DNA from: Tabrizicola sp.
GTDB lineage: Bacteria > Pseudomonadota > Alphaproteobacteria > Rhodobacterales > Rhodobacteraceae
Direction of reading: 5' to 3'
Assembly: GCF_030694085.1 (NCBI RefSeq)
Contig: NZ_JAUXZE010000046.1
Coordinates: forward strand, 1-64,000
DNA: 64,000 nucleotides
Shown here: positions 46,077 through 55,161 of the stretch, in pieces
Layout of the letters: the number at the start of each line of letters is the position of its first letter
How positions within the stretch are numbered: position 1 is the first letter of the stretch
The notes under the pieces: model-generated
Seen by the model: only the letters and a program-made list of their open reading frames with translations
Databases searched by the model: none
Told to the model about the DNA's origin: nothing
Made by a program: the position numbers and the translations under genes

Positions 46077-47228
46077 ATGTCTGCGCCCTTGGCTCTTGCT
46101 GCTGCGGTGATGCCGCGCGCCCATGTCGGCGCGCGCGACCCCGATGCCCTGGCAAAGCTGGCGCGGGGCCTGGGTCCGGGGCCATTCGCAGCGGTGATCC
46201 TGTTCATCTCGCCCGAAGCCGACCGGGACCTGCTGGCAAGCGGGCTTGAGGCGGCTTTTCCGGGCGTTTCGGTGATCGGCTGCACCACGGCCGGAGAAAT
46301 TTCGCCCGAGGGCTATTCGGAAGGCGAGATCGTCGCGGTCGCCCTGCCCTCTGCAGTCTTTGCCGTGGATTGTCTGGGGATCAACCTGGCGGCGCTGGAC
46401 GGGCAAGAGCTGATCGGACGGCTGATCCGGGCGCGGGCAGGGCTGGCGCGGAAGCGTGGCGGCTGGGAAGACGAATTCGCCTTCCTGATGGTCGACGGCA
46501 TGTCCATCCGTGAGGATGAGCTGACGGCCGCCCTTGGGCCGGGCCTGGGTCCGGTGCCGTTGTTCGGAGGCTCGGCCGGGGACGGGACACGGTTCGGCGC
46601 GACGTTTGTGTTGCAGGATGGGGTCTTCCGGGAGGGTTGGGCGGTCCTGATGATGGTCAGGACGGCCTGCACAGTGCGGGTGTTCAGCCTGAACCATCTG
46701 ACCCCCACCAACCGACGGATGGTCGTCACCGGGGCCGATCCGGCGCGGCGGGTGGTGCACCAGATCAACGCCGAACCGGCAGCACAGGAGTACGCGCGGC
46801 TTCTTGGCAAGGACCCGGCGCAACTGACGACCTTCACCTTCGCCGCGCATCCCGTCGTGGTGCGAATCGGGGGCAGTCATCATGTGCGGGCGATCCAGCG
46901 GCTGGACCCCAATGGCGACCTGGTCTTCTTCTCGGCCATCGACGAGGGACTGGTCCTGACCCTGGCCGAGCCGCAGGACATGGCGGCGCATCTGGACCGC
47001 GCGCTGACCGACCTTGCGGCAGGTGGCAAACCGGCGGCGATCCTGGCCTGCGACTGCATCCTGCGTCGGATCGAGGCGATGGAAAATCAGCGGTTCGGCG
47101 CGGTCTCGGCCTTGCTGAAGGCGCATGGGGTGGTCGGATTCTCTACCTATGGCGAACAGTTGAATTCGATGCACGTCAACCAGACGATGACCGGGGTGGC
47201 GATCTATCCTCCGAAAGGGGCGGCATGA
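46077..47228 (+). CDS. FIST-domain sensor protein (NosP-like)
   Basis: A 383-aa cytoplasmic protein with FIST_N (about 35-215: AVILFISPEADRD, SVIGCTTAGEISPEGY, PLFGGSAGDGTRFG) and FIST_C (about 225-375: HPVVVRIG, GDLVFFSAIDEGLVL, GFSTYGEQLNSMHVNQT) domains. FIST proteins beside histidine kinases include NosP, a haem protein that senses nitric oxide and regulates the kinase NahK. The next gene is such a kinase, joined by an ATGA overlap. Haem binding is inferred from the family; the haem-ligand residue is not identified here. Confidence 0.88.
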   Translation: MSAPLALAAAVMPRAHVGARDPDALAKLARGLGPGPFAAVILFISPEADRDLLASGLEAAFPGVSVIGCTTAGEISPEGYSEGEIVAVALPSAVFAVDCLGINLAALDGQELIGRLIRARAGLARKRGGWEDEFAFLMVDGMSIREDELTAALGPGLGPVPLFGGSAGDGTRFGATFVLQDGVFREGWAVLMMVRTACTVRVFSLNHLTPTNRRMVVTGADPARRVVHQINAEPAAQEYARLLGKDPAQLTTFTFAAHPVVVRIGGSHHVRAIQRLDPNGDLVFFSAIDEGLVLTLAEPQDMAAHLDRALTDLAAGGKPAAILACDCILRRIEAMENQRFGAVSALLKAHGVVGFSTYGEQLNSMHVNQTMTGVAIYPPKGAA

Positions 47229-49423
47229 TCGAGACACTGATCAACCCGGCGGACAGTGCGGAACGGCGGGCCGAGAAGCTGTTGACCATCGTCGGCGCGC
47301 TGATGCGGCGGGTGGAGCAGGCGACAGACGACAGTGGCGCGGCCTATGCGCAGTTCCAGCGGGCGGCCTTGCTGGAGGACCAGGTCCGCGAGCGGACCCA
47401 GGATCTGGGACGGGCGCTGGACTTGCTGAACGACTCGAACGCCCGTCTGGCCGAGGCGACGCGTGAGGCAGAGACGGCGCGGCAAAACCTGTCGAATGCG
47501 ATCGAGACGGTGCAGGAGGGTTTTGCGCTTTTCGACCGGGAAGACCGGCTGGTGATGTGCAACAGCCGCTTTGCAATGCACATGCCGGACGTCCATGCCG
47601 AGTTGAAGCCGGGGCTGGGGTTCCCGGACTATGTGGCGATGGTCAGCCAGTCGCCGCATCTGGCGCTGGAGGGGGACTGCCCGGTCAGTTGGGCCGAAGG
47701 GCGGATGCGGCGGCACAAGGACCGGCACGTCATCTTCAACGTGCGGCTGGGCGGTGACCACTGGGTTCAGGTCAGCGAGCATCGGACGGCGGATGGCGGG
47801 ACGGTGATCCTGCAGACGGACGTCACCGACATCATCCTGGCCGAACGGCACGAGCGCGGGAAGCTGCTGGACGACCAGGCGCGGGTGATCCGGGCGACAC
47901 TGGACCACATCAACCAGGGCGTCGGCATATTCGATGCCGAGGCGCGGCTGGTGGGGTGGAACCAGCGGCTGGGGTCACTTCTGTCGCTGCCGATGGGGCG
48001 CCTGCGGATCGGGGCGTCGTTCGAGGCGGTGTTCGGGCGGCTGCCGATGCAGTTCGAGGGGATGACCCAGGGCGCGCTGGTGGGGTGGGTCGCGGCGACG
48101 GCGCGGCCTCCGCTGGAGTTTGCGGTCCGGCGGGGGGAGGAGCTGATCCTGGACGTCTTTGGCCAGGGGATGCCGGACGGGGGGTTCGTGCTCAGCTTCA
48201 CCGATGTGACGGCGGAACGGGCGGCTTTGCAGGCTCTCAGCCAGGCGAACGAGACGCTGGAAGCGCGGGTGATGGAGCGGACACTGGAACTGGAGGACGC
48301 GCTGGCCCATGCCGAACGCGCCAATGCCAGCCGGTCTCGGTTCGTGGCGGCGGCGTCTCATGATCTGTTGCAACCGTTGTCGGCGGCAAAGCTGTTCATC
48401 AGTTCGATTGCCGGTGATGGGCTGGACCCCGGCGCGCAAGTGGCGCTGGAGAAGGCGCAGAATGCGTTGATGTCGGTCGAGGGGCTGCTGGACGCGCTGC
48501 TGGACATATCGAAGCTGGAATCGGGGAAGGCGGCGGTCAGCGTGGGGGCGGTCAGTCTGGAGCGGCTGCTGCGGACGATGGCCGAGGAATTCGCGCCGAT
48601 GGCGGCGGCGAAGGGCCTCAAGCTGACAGTGGTGCCGTGCAGCGCAACGGTGGAAAGCGACCCGGCCTATCTGCGGCGTATCCTGCAGAACCTGATCGGC
48701 AACGCGATCCGTTATACGACGACAGGCCGGGTCCTGGTCGGTGCGCGCAGGCGGGGCGGCGTGGTGCGGGTGGAGGTCCGGGACACCGGCCCAGGCATCC
48801 CGGAAGACGCGCAGAACGACATCTTCAAGGAATTCCACCGCCTGAACGCCCGCGCCTCGGCCAGCGAGGGGATGGGGCTGGGGCTGGCCATCGTGGAGCG
48901 GGCCTGTGCTTTGCTGGGGCATCCTTTGGGCTTGCAGTCCGACGTTGGGCACGGGACCTGCTTCATGGTGCAGCTGCCGCTGTCGGAAAGCGGGCCTGCC
49001 CTGCCCTTTCAGATCGATGCGCCCGAGCGGCGGCGCGGTCCGGTCGCGGCGGACAAGATTGCCTTTCTGGTGGAAAACGACGGGGAGTTGCGGCGCGCGC
49101 TGGGGCTCTTGTTGGAAAAGTGGGGGATGACGGTGCTTGAGGCGGGCTCGGGCGAGGAAGCTTTGGCTTTGATCGACGAGATCGGGATCCTGCCCGACAT
49201 CTTCATTGTCGATCACCAGCTGGGCGAGGGCATGACCGGGATCGAGGTTCTGGCGGCGCTGCGGGCCGCGCATGGGCCGGTGCAGTCGCGGCTGATCACG
49301 GCGGATCGCGGGGCCGCTTTGCAGAAGCTGGCCGCAAATGCGGGCATCGAAATCCTTCACAAACCGATCGACCCCCGCGCCCTGGAAGCCGTGGTCGCGC
49401 AGCTTTCGGACCCTACGACTTAG
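47225..49423 (+). CDS. Hybrid histidine kinase with PAS domains (NahK-like)
   Basis: A 732-aa soluble kinase with no membrane segment. Order: N-terminal coiled coil (~11-90), PAS_7 domain (~91-205, NAIETVQEGFALFDRED), second PAS_7 (~222-330, LDHINQGVGIFDAEAR), coiled coil, HisKA with His379 (VAAASHDLLQPL), HATPase (NLIGNAIRYTTTG, RDTGPGIPE) and a C-terminal receiver domain (FLVENDG; phosphoacceptor Asp663 in FIVDHQLGEG). The start overlaps the FIST gene (ATGA). This layout matches NahK, which NosP controls. Its output may be the LuxR regulator upstream. Confidence 0.92.
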   Translation: MIETLINPADSAERRAEKLLTIVGALMRRVEQATDDSGAAYAQFQRAALLEDQVRERTQDLGRALDLLNDSNARLAEATREAETARQNLSNAIETVQEGFALFDREDRLVMCNSRFAMHMPDVHAELKPGLGFPDYVAMVSQSPHLALEGDCPVSWAEGRMRRHKDRHVIFNVRLGGDHWVQVSEHRTADGGTVILQTDVTDIILAERHERGKLLDDQARVIRATLDHINQGVGIFDAEARLVGWNQRLGSLLSLPMGRLRIGASFEAVFGRLPMQFEGMTQGALVGWVAATARPPLEFAVRRGEELILDVFGQGMPDGGFVLSFTDVTAERAALQALSQANETLEARVMERTLELEDALAHAERANASRSRFVAAASHDLLQPLSAAKLFISSIAGDGLDPGAQVALEKAQNALMSVEGLLDALLDISKLESGKAAVSVGAVSLERLLRTMAEEFAPMAAAKGLKLTVVPCSATVESDPAYLRRILQNLIGNAIRYTTTGRVLVGARRRGGVVRVEVRDTGPGIPEDAQNDIFKEFHRLNARASASEGMGLGLAIVERACALLGHPLGLQSDVGHGTCFMVQLPLSESGPALPFQIDAPERRRGPVAADKIAFLVENDGELRRALGLLLEKWGMTVLEAGSGEEALALIDEIGILPDIFIVDHQLGEGMTGIEVLAALRAAHGPVQSRLITADRGAALQKLAANAGIEILHKPIDPRALEAVVAQLSDPTT

Positions 49424-49482
49424 GCAGCATAGCCGGACGTGACCGCTCGCCCTAGTCTGCGGCCCAAGAGGGGGAGTTTTCC

Positions 49483-50010
49483 ATGCTGCTGAGTGATACC
49501 CGCGAAATCAAGGCCGACCCGAAGACGGTCTGGGATGCGATCCTGAACCCGGACGTGCTGAAGGAATGTATTCCCGGGTGCCAAAGCCTGACCGGATCGG
49601 TCGCCGAGGGTTACGAGGCCGTGGTCAAGCAGAAGGTCGGCCCGGTCAGCGCCACGTTCACCGGGTTGGTGCAGTTGTCCGACATCATTGAAGGTGCGTC
49701 GCTGAAGATCAGCGGCGAGGGCAAGGGCGGCGTCGCGGGCTTTGCCAAAGGCGGCGCCAACGTCAGCTTCGAGCCGATGGAGGGTGGCACCCGCCTGACC
49801 TACGAGGCCGAGGCCAATGTCGGCGGCAAGATCGCCCAGCTCGGCAGCCGGATCATCGACAGCTTTGCCAGGAAGCTGGCCGACGAGTTTTTCACCCGCT
49901 TCCAGGCGGCGGTCGAGGAGCCCGAGGAAGAGCCGGAAAATGTGACCGAAGAAGCTGTTGCCGATTCGGGGGAAAAGAAGAAGGGTTGGTTCAAACGCCT
50001 GATCGGCTGA
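49483..50010 (+). CDS. coxG: CoxG-like SRPBCC protein
   Basis: A 175-aa protein with the CoxG start ([32 protein letters not shown]) and SRPBCC-fold body ([36 protein letters not shown]). An acidic linker ([13 protein letters not shown]) leads to a basic tail [11 protein letters not shown], as in CoxG proteins thought to anchor CO dehydrogenase to the membrane. It leads the coxG-S-L-M operon; in classical clusters it lies further downstream. Confidence 0.9.
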   Translation: MLLSDTREIKADPKTVWDAILNPDVLKECIPGCQSLTGSVAEGYEAVVKQKVGPVSATFTGLVQLSDIIEGASLKISGEGKGGVAGFAKGGANVSFEPMEGGTRLTYEAEANVGGKIAQLGSRIIDSFARKLADEFFTRFQAAVEEPEEEPENVTEEAVADSGEKKKGWFKRLIG

Positions 50011-50068
50011 ACCGACGGCCCGCGACGAAGACACGCGAATACCTAGGACGACCCAGGGAGGAACAAGA

Positions 50069-50554
50069 ATGACCAAGGTCTTTATGACCGTGAACGGCAA
50101 GGCCGTGAGCGGGGAAGTGGAAGGGCGGACGCTGCTGTCGTCGTTCCTGCGCGAAGGGCTGGGGATGACCGGCACCCATGTCGGTTGCGACACCAGCCAA
50201 TGCGGCGCCTGCGTGGTGCATGTCGATGGCAAGCCGGTGAAAAGCTGCACCGTCTTTGCGGCGGATGTGGCGGGGGCTTCGGTGAAGACGATTGAAGGCA
50301 TGGCCAACGCGGATGGATCGTTGAACGTGCTTCAGCAGGCGTTCCAGGATCATCACGGCCTGCAATGCGGGTTCTGCACGCCGGGCATGGTGATGTCGTC
50401 GGCGGCGCTGCTGGCGGAAAACCCCAAGCCCTCGGAGGCTGAGGTGCGGCACTACCTGGACGGCAATATCTGCCGCTGCACGGGGTATCACAACATCGTC
50501 AAGGCCGTGATGGCTGCCTCGGGGCAGGACGTCTCGGCTTTGGCAGCGGAATAG
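50069..50554 (+). CDS. coxS: Molybdenum hydroxylase iron-sulfur subunit (CoxS)
   Basis: A 161-aa subunit with two [2Fe-2S] clusters: a plant-type one (Cys40, Cys45, Cys48, Cys60) and a helical one (Cys100, Cys103, Cys135, Cys137). It would carry electrons from the molybdenum site to FAD in the CoxL-CoxS-CoxM enzyme. Ribosome site GGGAGGAA. Only 8 bases separate it from coxL. Confidence 0.95.
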   Translation: MTKVFMTVNGKAVSGEVEGRTLLSSFLREGLGMTGTHVGCDTSQCGACVVHVDGKPVKSCTVFAADVAGASVKTIEGMANADGSLNVLQQAFQDHHGLQCGFCTPGMVMSSAALLAENPKPSEAEVRHYLDGNICRCTGYHNIVKAVMAASGQDVSALAAE

Positions 50555-50562
50555 GGGGGAAC

Positions 50563-52941
50563 ATGCCGAAGGATCACGGGATTGGCGCATCGACCAAGCG
50601 CCGCGAGGATGTCCGCTTTCTGACCGGACGCGGGGTTTATACCGACGACATGGCGCTGCATGGGCAGACGGCGGCGGTCTTTGTCCGCTCGAACGTGGCA
50701 CACGGGCGGATCAAGTCGATCAACACGGCCAAGGCGGCGGCGATGCCGGGCGTGCTGGCGATCTTCACGGGTGAGGATTTCAAGGACGTCGGCGGCAACC
50801 CGGCGGGCTGGCTGATCAACAGCCGCGACGGCACGCCGATGCGCGAACCCAAGCGCCCGGTGCTGGCGCATGGCAAGGTGCGCCATGTGGGCGACGCCTA
50901 TGCGGCGGTGATCGCCGAGACGGTGGCCCAGGCCAAGGACGCGGCCGAGCAGCTGGCGGAAGACAGCGTGATCGAGGAACTGCCCGCGATCGTCGATATG
51001 AAGCAGGCGGTCGCCGACCCGTCGAACCGCGTGCATGACGAGATCCCGGACAACCTGTGCTTTGACTGGGGCTGGATCGAGGACAACCGCGCGGCGGTGG
51101 ATGCGGCGATGAAGGCCGCGCCGCATGTCGTGACGCTGAACCTGGTGAACAACCGGCTGGTGCCGAACGCGATGGAGCCGCGGGCCAGCATCGGCGAGTA
51201 CAACCCGGGCACGGGCGACTACAAGCTGACCACGACCAGCCAGAACCCGCACCTGACACGGCTTCTGGTCTCGGCCTTCGTGCTGGGCATTCCGGAGAAC
51301 AAGCTGACAGTGGTGGCCCCCGACGTGGGTGGCGGCTTCGGGTCGAAGATCTATCACTACGGCGAAGAGGCGCTGGTGCTGGCGGCGGCGAAGAAGCTGG
51401 GCCGCCCGGTGCGCTGGACGGCAGAGCGCAGCGAGTCTTTCCTGACCGATGCGCATGGCCGCGACCATGTGACGAAGATTGAACTCGGCTGCACCAAGGA
51501 CGGTGAGATCCTGGCGATCCGGACCGAGACGCTGGCGAACGTGGGGGCGTATCTGTCGAACTTCTCGACCGCGACGCCCACCTTCCTGCACGGGACGCTG
51601 ATGTCGGGGCCCTACAAGGTGCCGCATGTCTATGTGAACGTGAAAACCGTTTTCACCAATACGGCTCCGGTGGATGCCTACCGTGGTGCGGGCCGCCCCG
51701 AGGCGACCTATTCACTGGAGCGGGTGATCGACAAGATGTGCCGCGAGTTGGGGCTTGACCCGTTCGAGGTGCGGCGGAAGAACCTGCTCACGCCAGACCA
51801 GTTCCCCTATCAGTCGCCCGTGGGTCTGCTTTACGACACCGGCAACTACCAGGCGACGCTGGACAAGGCTGTCCAGATGGCCGACGTCGTGGGCTTTGAA
51901 AAGCGCGCGGCAGAGTCCAAGGCGCGCGGCAAGCTGCGCGGCATGGGGCTGTCGACCTGGATCGAGGCTTGCGGGATTGCTCCGTCCAATCTGGTGGGCA
52001 TCCTTGGGTCGCGCGTCGGCCTTTATGACGCGGCGACGGTGCGGGTGAACGCGACCGGGAACATCAGCGTCATGGTCGGGGCGCACAGCCACGGTCAGGG
52101 CCATGAGACGGTCTTTGCGCAGATCGTGGCCGAGAAGCTGGGGATTCCCGACAGCTCGGTCGAGATCGTGCATGGCGATACCTCGAAGATCCCGTTCGGG
52201 ATGGGGTCCTATGGCAGCCGCTCACTGGCGGTCTGCGGCACGGCGATGACCAAGGCGGTGGACAAGATCATCGCCAAGGGCAAGAAGATCGCCGCGCACA
52301 TGCTGGAGGCGGCCGAGGGCGACATCTCGTTCGAGGACGGCAAGTTCCAGGTGGCGGGGACCGACAAGGCCAAGACCTTCGGCGAGATCGCGTTCAGCGC
52401 CTACGTCCCGCACAACTACCCGCTGGAGACGCTGGAACCGGGGCTGGAAGAGACGGCCTTCTACGACCCGGCCAACTTCACCTACCCCGCAGGCGCCTAT
52501 ATCTGCGAGGTCGAGGTGGACGAGGGCACCGGCAAGGTCGACGTGGTGGCCTTCCACTGTGCCGACGACTTCGGCAACGTGATGAACCCGATGATCGTCG
52601 AAGGTCAGGTGCATGGCGGCGTGGGCCAGGGGATCGGCCAGGCCCTGTGCGAGTTCACCGCCTATGACGAAACAGGGCAACTGCTGACGGGGTCCTACAT
52701 GGACTACCCGATGCCGCGGGCCGAGGATGTGCCGTTCTACAACGTGGATTACAGCTGCCAGACGCCCTGCACGCACAACCCGCTTGGGGTGAAGGGCTGC
52801 GGCGAGGCGGGGGCGATCGGGTCCCCTCCGGCGGTGATCAACGCGGTGATCGACGCACTTCAGCGCGGGGGTCACACCCACGTCACGCATATCGACATGC
52901 CAGTCTCGCCGTCGCGGGTCTGGTCGGCGATCAACGGGTAA
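50563..52941 (+). CDS. coxL: Molybdenum hydroxylase large subunit, form II CoxL
   Basis: A 792-aa subunit of the xanthine oxidase family carrying the molybdenum cofactor. DVGGGFGSK (254-262) contacts the cofactor and Glu748 in [12 protein letters not shown] is the catalytic glutamate. The active-site loop reads AYRGAGR (372-378), the form II signature. Form I CO dehydrogenase has AYRCSFR with the cysteine that binds copper, absent here. So CO oxidation is uncertain; form II enzymes act on unknown substrates. N-terminal GRGVYTDDM is usual. Followed by coxM after 11 bases. Confidence 0.93.
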   Translation: MPKDHGIGASTKRREDVRFLTGRGVYTDDMALHGQTAAVFVRSNVAHGRIKSINTAKAAAMPGVLAIFTGEDFKDVGGNPAGWLINSRDGTPMREPKRPVLAHGKVRHVGDAYAAVIAETVAQAKDAAEQLAEDSVIEELPAIVDMKQAVADPSNRVHDEIPDNLCFDWGWIEDNRAAVDAAMKAAPHVVTLNLVNNRLVPNAMEPRASIGEYNPGTGDYKLTTTSQNPHLTRLLVSAFVLGIPENKLTVVAPDVGGGFGSKIYHYGEEALVLAAAKKLGRPVRWTAERSESFLTDAHGRDHVTKIELGCTKDGEILAIRTETLANVGAYLSNFSTATPTFLHGTLMSGPYKVPHVYVNVKTVFTNTAPVDAYRGAGRPEATYSLERVIDKMCRELGLDPFEVRRKNLLTPDQFPYQSPVGLLYDTGNYQATLDKAVQMADVVGFEKRAAESKARGKLRGMGLSTWIEACGIAPSNLVGILGSRVGLYDAATVRVNATGNISVMVGAHSHGQGHETVFAQIVAEKLGIPDSSVEIVHGDTSKIPFGMGSYGSRSLAVCGTAMTKAVDKIIAKGKKIAAHMLEAAEGDISFEDGKFQVAGTDKAKTFGEIAFSAYVPHNYPLETLEPGLEETAFYDPANFTYPAGAYICEVEVDEGTGKVDVVAFHCADDFGNVMNPMIVEGQVHGGVGQGIGQALCEFTAYDETGQLLTGSYMDYPMPRAEDVPFYNVDYSCQTPCTHNPLGVKGCGEAGAIGSPPAVINAVIDALQRGGHTHVTHIDMPVSPSRVWSAING

Positions 52942-52952
52942 GGGAGGATCAG

Positions 52953-53741
52953 ATGCACAATTTCGACTTCGCAAAGCCCACGACGATTGCCGATGCGGCA
53001 AAGGCTCTGGCGGCTGACGGGGCGCAGGCCCTGTCGGGCGGGCAGACGCTGATCCCGACGATGAAGCAGCGGCTTGCCGCGCCGGGCGTGCTGGTCAGCC
53101 TGACCGGCATTGCCGAAATGCAGGGCGTCTGCATCGGTGACGGCGGGCTGCATATCGGGGCGGCGACGCCCCATGCTGTCGTCGCCAAGGAGGCCAAGGC
53201 CCACTATCCGGCGCTGGCGGACCTGGCGGGGGGCATCGGTGATCCTGCGGTGCGGTCGCGCGGCACCATCGGCGGGTCGGTCGCCAACAACGACCCGGCG
53301 GCCTGCTATCCGTCCGCCGTGCTGGCCAGTGGCGCGACGGTGGTGACCAACAAGCGCAAGATCGCGGCGGATGACTACTTTCAGGGCCTGTTCACCACGG
53401 CGCTGGAGGAAGGGGAGTTCATCACCGAAGTCGTCTTCCCGATCCCGCAGAGGGCGGCCTATGTGAAGTTCAACCAGCCCGCCAGCCGCTTTGCCCTGAC
53501 CGGAGTCTTCGTCGCGAAATTCGCGGATGGGGTCCGGGTCGCGGTGACCGGCGCAGGCAACGACGGTGTCTTCCGCTGGACTGAGGCAGAGGCTGCGCTT
53601 TCGGCCAACTTCTCGGCTGCGGTGATTTCCGGGCTGACGGTTGATCCCTCGGGCATGAACACCGACCTGCACGGCTCGGCCGCCTATCGGGCGAACCTGG
53701 TCAAGGTGCTGACGGGGCGCGCGGTGACCGCCGCGGGCTGA
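52953..53741 (+). CDS. coxM: Molybdenum hydroxylase FAD subunit (CoxM)
   Basis: A 262-aa FAD-binding subunit. SGGQTLIPTMKQR (~29-41) and RGTIGGSVANNDPAACYP (~107-124) are the two FAD-contact motifs (AGGQS/TIGG types). It has the usual length of the CoxM family and a C-terminal domain ending AYRANLVKVLTGRAV. It completes the S-L-M enzyme. A strong terminator follows 20 bases later, so no maturation genes (coxD, E, F) are in this operon. Confidence 0.94.
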   Translation: MHNFDFAKPTTIADAAKALAADGAQALSGGQTLIPTMKQRLAAPGVLVSLTGIAEMQGVCIGDGGLHIGAATPHAVVAKEAKAHYPALADLAGGIGDPAVRSRGTIGGSVANNDPAACYPSAVLASGATVVTNKRKIAADDYFQGLFTTALEEGEFITEVVFPIPQRAAYVKFNQPASRFALTGVFVAKFADGVRVAVTGAGNDGVFRWTEAEAALSANFSAAVISGLTVDPSGMNTDLHGSAAYRANLVKVLTGRAVTAAG

Positions 53742-53761
53742 CCGTTCGACCTAAGGCAAAT

Positions 53762-53790
53762 GCCCGGTGGAGCGATCCGCCGGGCTTTTT
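53762..53790 (+). terminator. Terminator of the cox operon
   Basis: GCCCGGTGG (53762-53770) pairs with CCGCCGGGC (53777-53785) over a 6-base loop, followed by TTTTT. It separates the cox genes from the convergent carbonic anhydrase. Confidence 0.88.
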
Positions 53791-53794
53791 GCTT

Positions 53795-54445
53795 TCAGAC
53801 TGGAAAGAAGCCGTCCCGCGACGGGTCATAGCTTTCCAGCCCGCCCTCGCCCGTGTCGGTCCACAGCCCGTGCAGGGTCAGCCGGTCATCCTCGACCGCG
53901 GTGCGGACGAAAGGGAAGGTCAGCAGGTTTTCCAGACTGGTCAGCACCGCCTGCTTTTCCAGCGCCGGCAGGATCTGGTCGTCGGGCAGTTGCGCGACCT
54001 TCTGGAACCCGGGGCGCAGGATGTCCATCCAGCGGCCGACGAAGCTGGTCTTCTCTTCCAGATGCGGCGCGTGGCCCCGGCACATGTCGTGGCAGCCTTT
54101 GACCCCACCGCAGTTCGAGTGGCCCAGCACTACGATATGCGCGACGCCAAGGCCCGTGACGGCATATTCCACCGCCGCCGAGGTGCCGTGGTATTCGCCG
54201 TCCGGGTTGTAGGGCGGCACCAGATTGGCGACGTTGCGGTGGATGAAGAACTCGCCTTCATCCGCGCCGAAGATCGAGGTGACGTGGACCCGGCTGTCAC
54301 AGCAGGAGATCACCATCGCGCGGGGATGCTGCCCGCTTTCGGCCAGGCGGCGATACCAGGCGCGGTTGTCCTGGTAAGTCGTCGCGCGCCAGCCGTGAAA
54401 GCGCTGGACCAGGTAGGTGGGAAGCGGCCGGATGTGCGTGATCAT
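53795..54445 (-). CDS. Beta-class carbonic anhydrase
   Basis: A 216-aa zinc enzyme interconverting CO2 and bicarbonate. Zinc ligands and the Asp-Arg dyad are visible in SCCDSRV (Cys48, Asp50, Arg52) and HSNCGG (His109, Cys112). The N-terminus has no signal peptide, so it is cytoplasmic. It converges with the cox operon; this need not mean a functional link. Length and motifs are normal for the family. Confidence 0.95.
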   Translation of the reverse strand: MITHIRPLPTYLVQRFHGWRATTYQDNRAWYRRLAESGQHPRAMVISCCDSRVHVTSIFGADEGEFFIHRNVANLVPPYNPDGEYHGTSAAVEYAVTGLGVAHIVVLGHSNCGGVKGCHDMCRGHAPHLEEKTSFVGRWMDILRPGFQKVAQLPDDQILPALEKQAVLTSLENLLTFPFVRTAVEDDRLTLHGLWTDTGEGGLESYDPSRDGFFPV

Positions 54446-54593
54446 GATCTTTGGTCCCTTGTCGCCCCTTGCCTATGCCGCATTTGCGGAAAATTCGAGG
54501 GGCAAATTCCCCGTCGGACGCGACCTGGGCAACCAATTGTTCAGCAAGACGGGCCAATCTGCCGGTGGGTGTGAAGAAAATTGGGTGTTCAAG

Positions 54594-54974
54594 ATGGGCG
54601 AGATAGCCGCTCTGCGACCGCGTGAGGTCGTGCGTCAGGATGTCGAGGCGATAGCGGTGATCTACCGCAACCTGGGGGCCCCGGTGGCCGAACAGATGGT
54701 GACGCGCGCGCTGGGGGAACTGGCGCTGACGATGGCCGGGATCGCCGAAAAGGTCCGCGGGCAAGAGTTGAAGGACCTGTCGCGCCAATTGTCCCGGCTG
54801 GGTCGCATGGCGGCGGACCTGGGGCTGCTGACGCTGGCCACGGTGGCGGGCGACGCAAAGATCTGCCTGGAGCGTGCGGACGGGACGGCCTTCTCGGCGG
54901 TCTGGGCGCGCCTGATGCGGGTCGCCGAACGGTCCCTGACGGCCGAGGCCGGGGTGGCGGACCAGACTTTCTAG
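54594..54974 (+). CDS. Conserved helical hypothetical protein
   Basis: A 126-aa protein, mostly alpha-helical (VVRQDVEAIAVIYRNLG, QMVTRALGELALTMAGI, ELKDLSRQLSRLGRMAADLG). It resembles a four-helix, Hpt-like bundle but has no phosphoacceptor histidine in the expected helix. Start ATG 54594; the open frame further upstream overlaps the divergent carbonic anhydrase. Similar proteins occur in Rhodobacterales, but I cannot assign a role. Its promoter would lie in the 148-base divergent gap. Confidence 0.65.
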   Translation: MGEIAALRPREVVRQDVEAIAVIYRNLGAPVAEQMVTRALGELALTMAGIAEKVRGQELKDLSRQLSRLGRMAADLGLLTLATVAGDAKICLERADGTAFSAVWARLMRVAERSLTAEAGVADQTF

Positions 54975-55161
54975 GCGGATTTCACTGCCGCAATGCAATT
55001 CTGGGTTGTTGCGATGCCGTTTCCCACAATCTTTGGAAGATTTGAGGGCGGCCCACGGGAAGGGGGAATATTTGCCCAAGCTCGGCAGATCTCGGGAAAT
55101 GCTTGATCTCGCGCGAAATATTCCTGCAATTGAAACGAACAGTCCCAGCCGCGATCCACCC

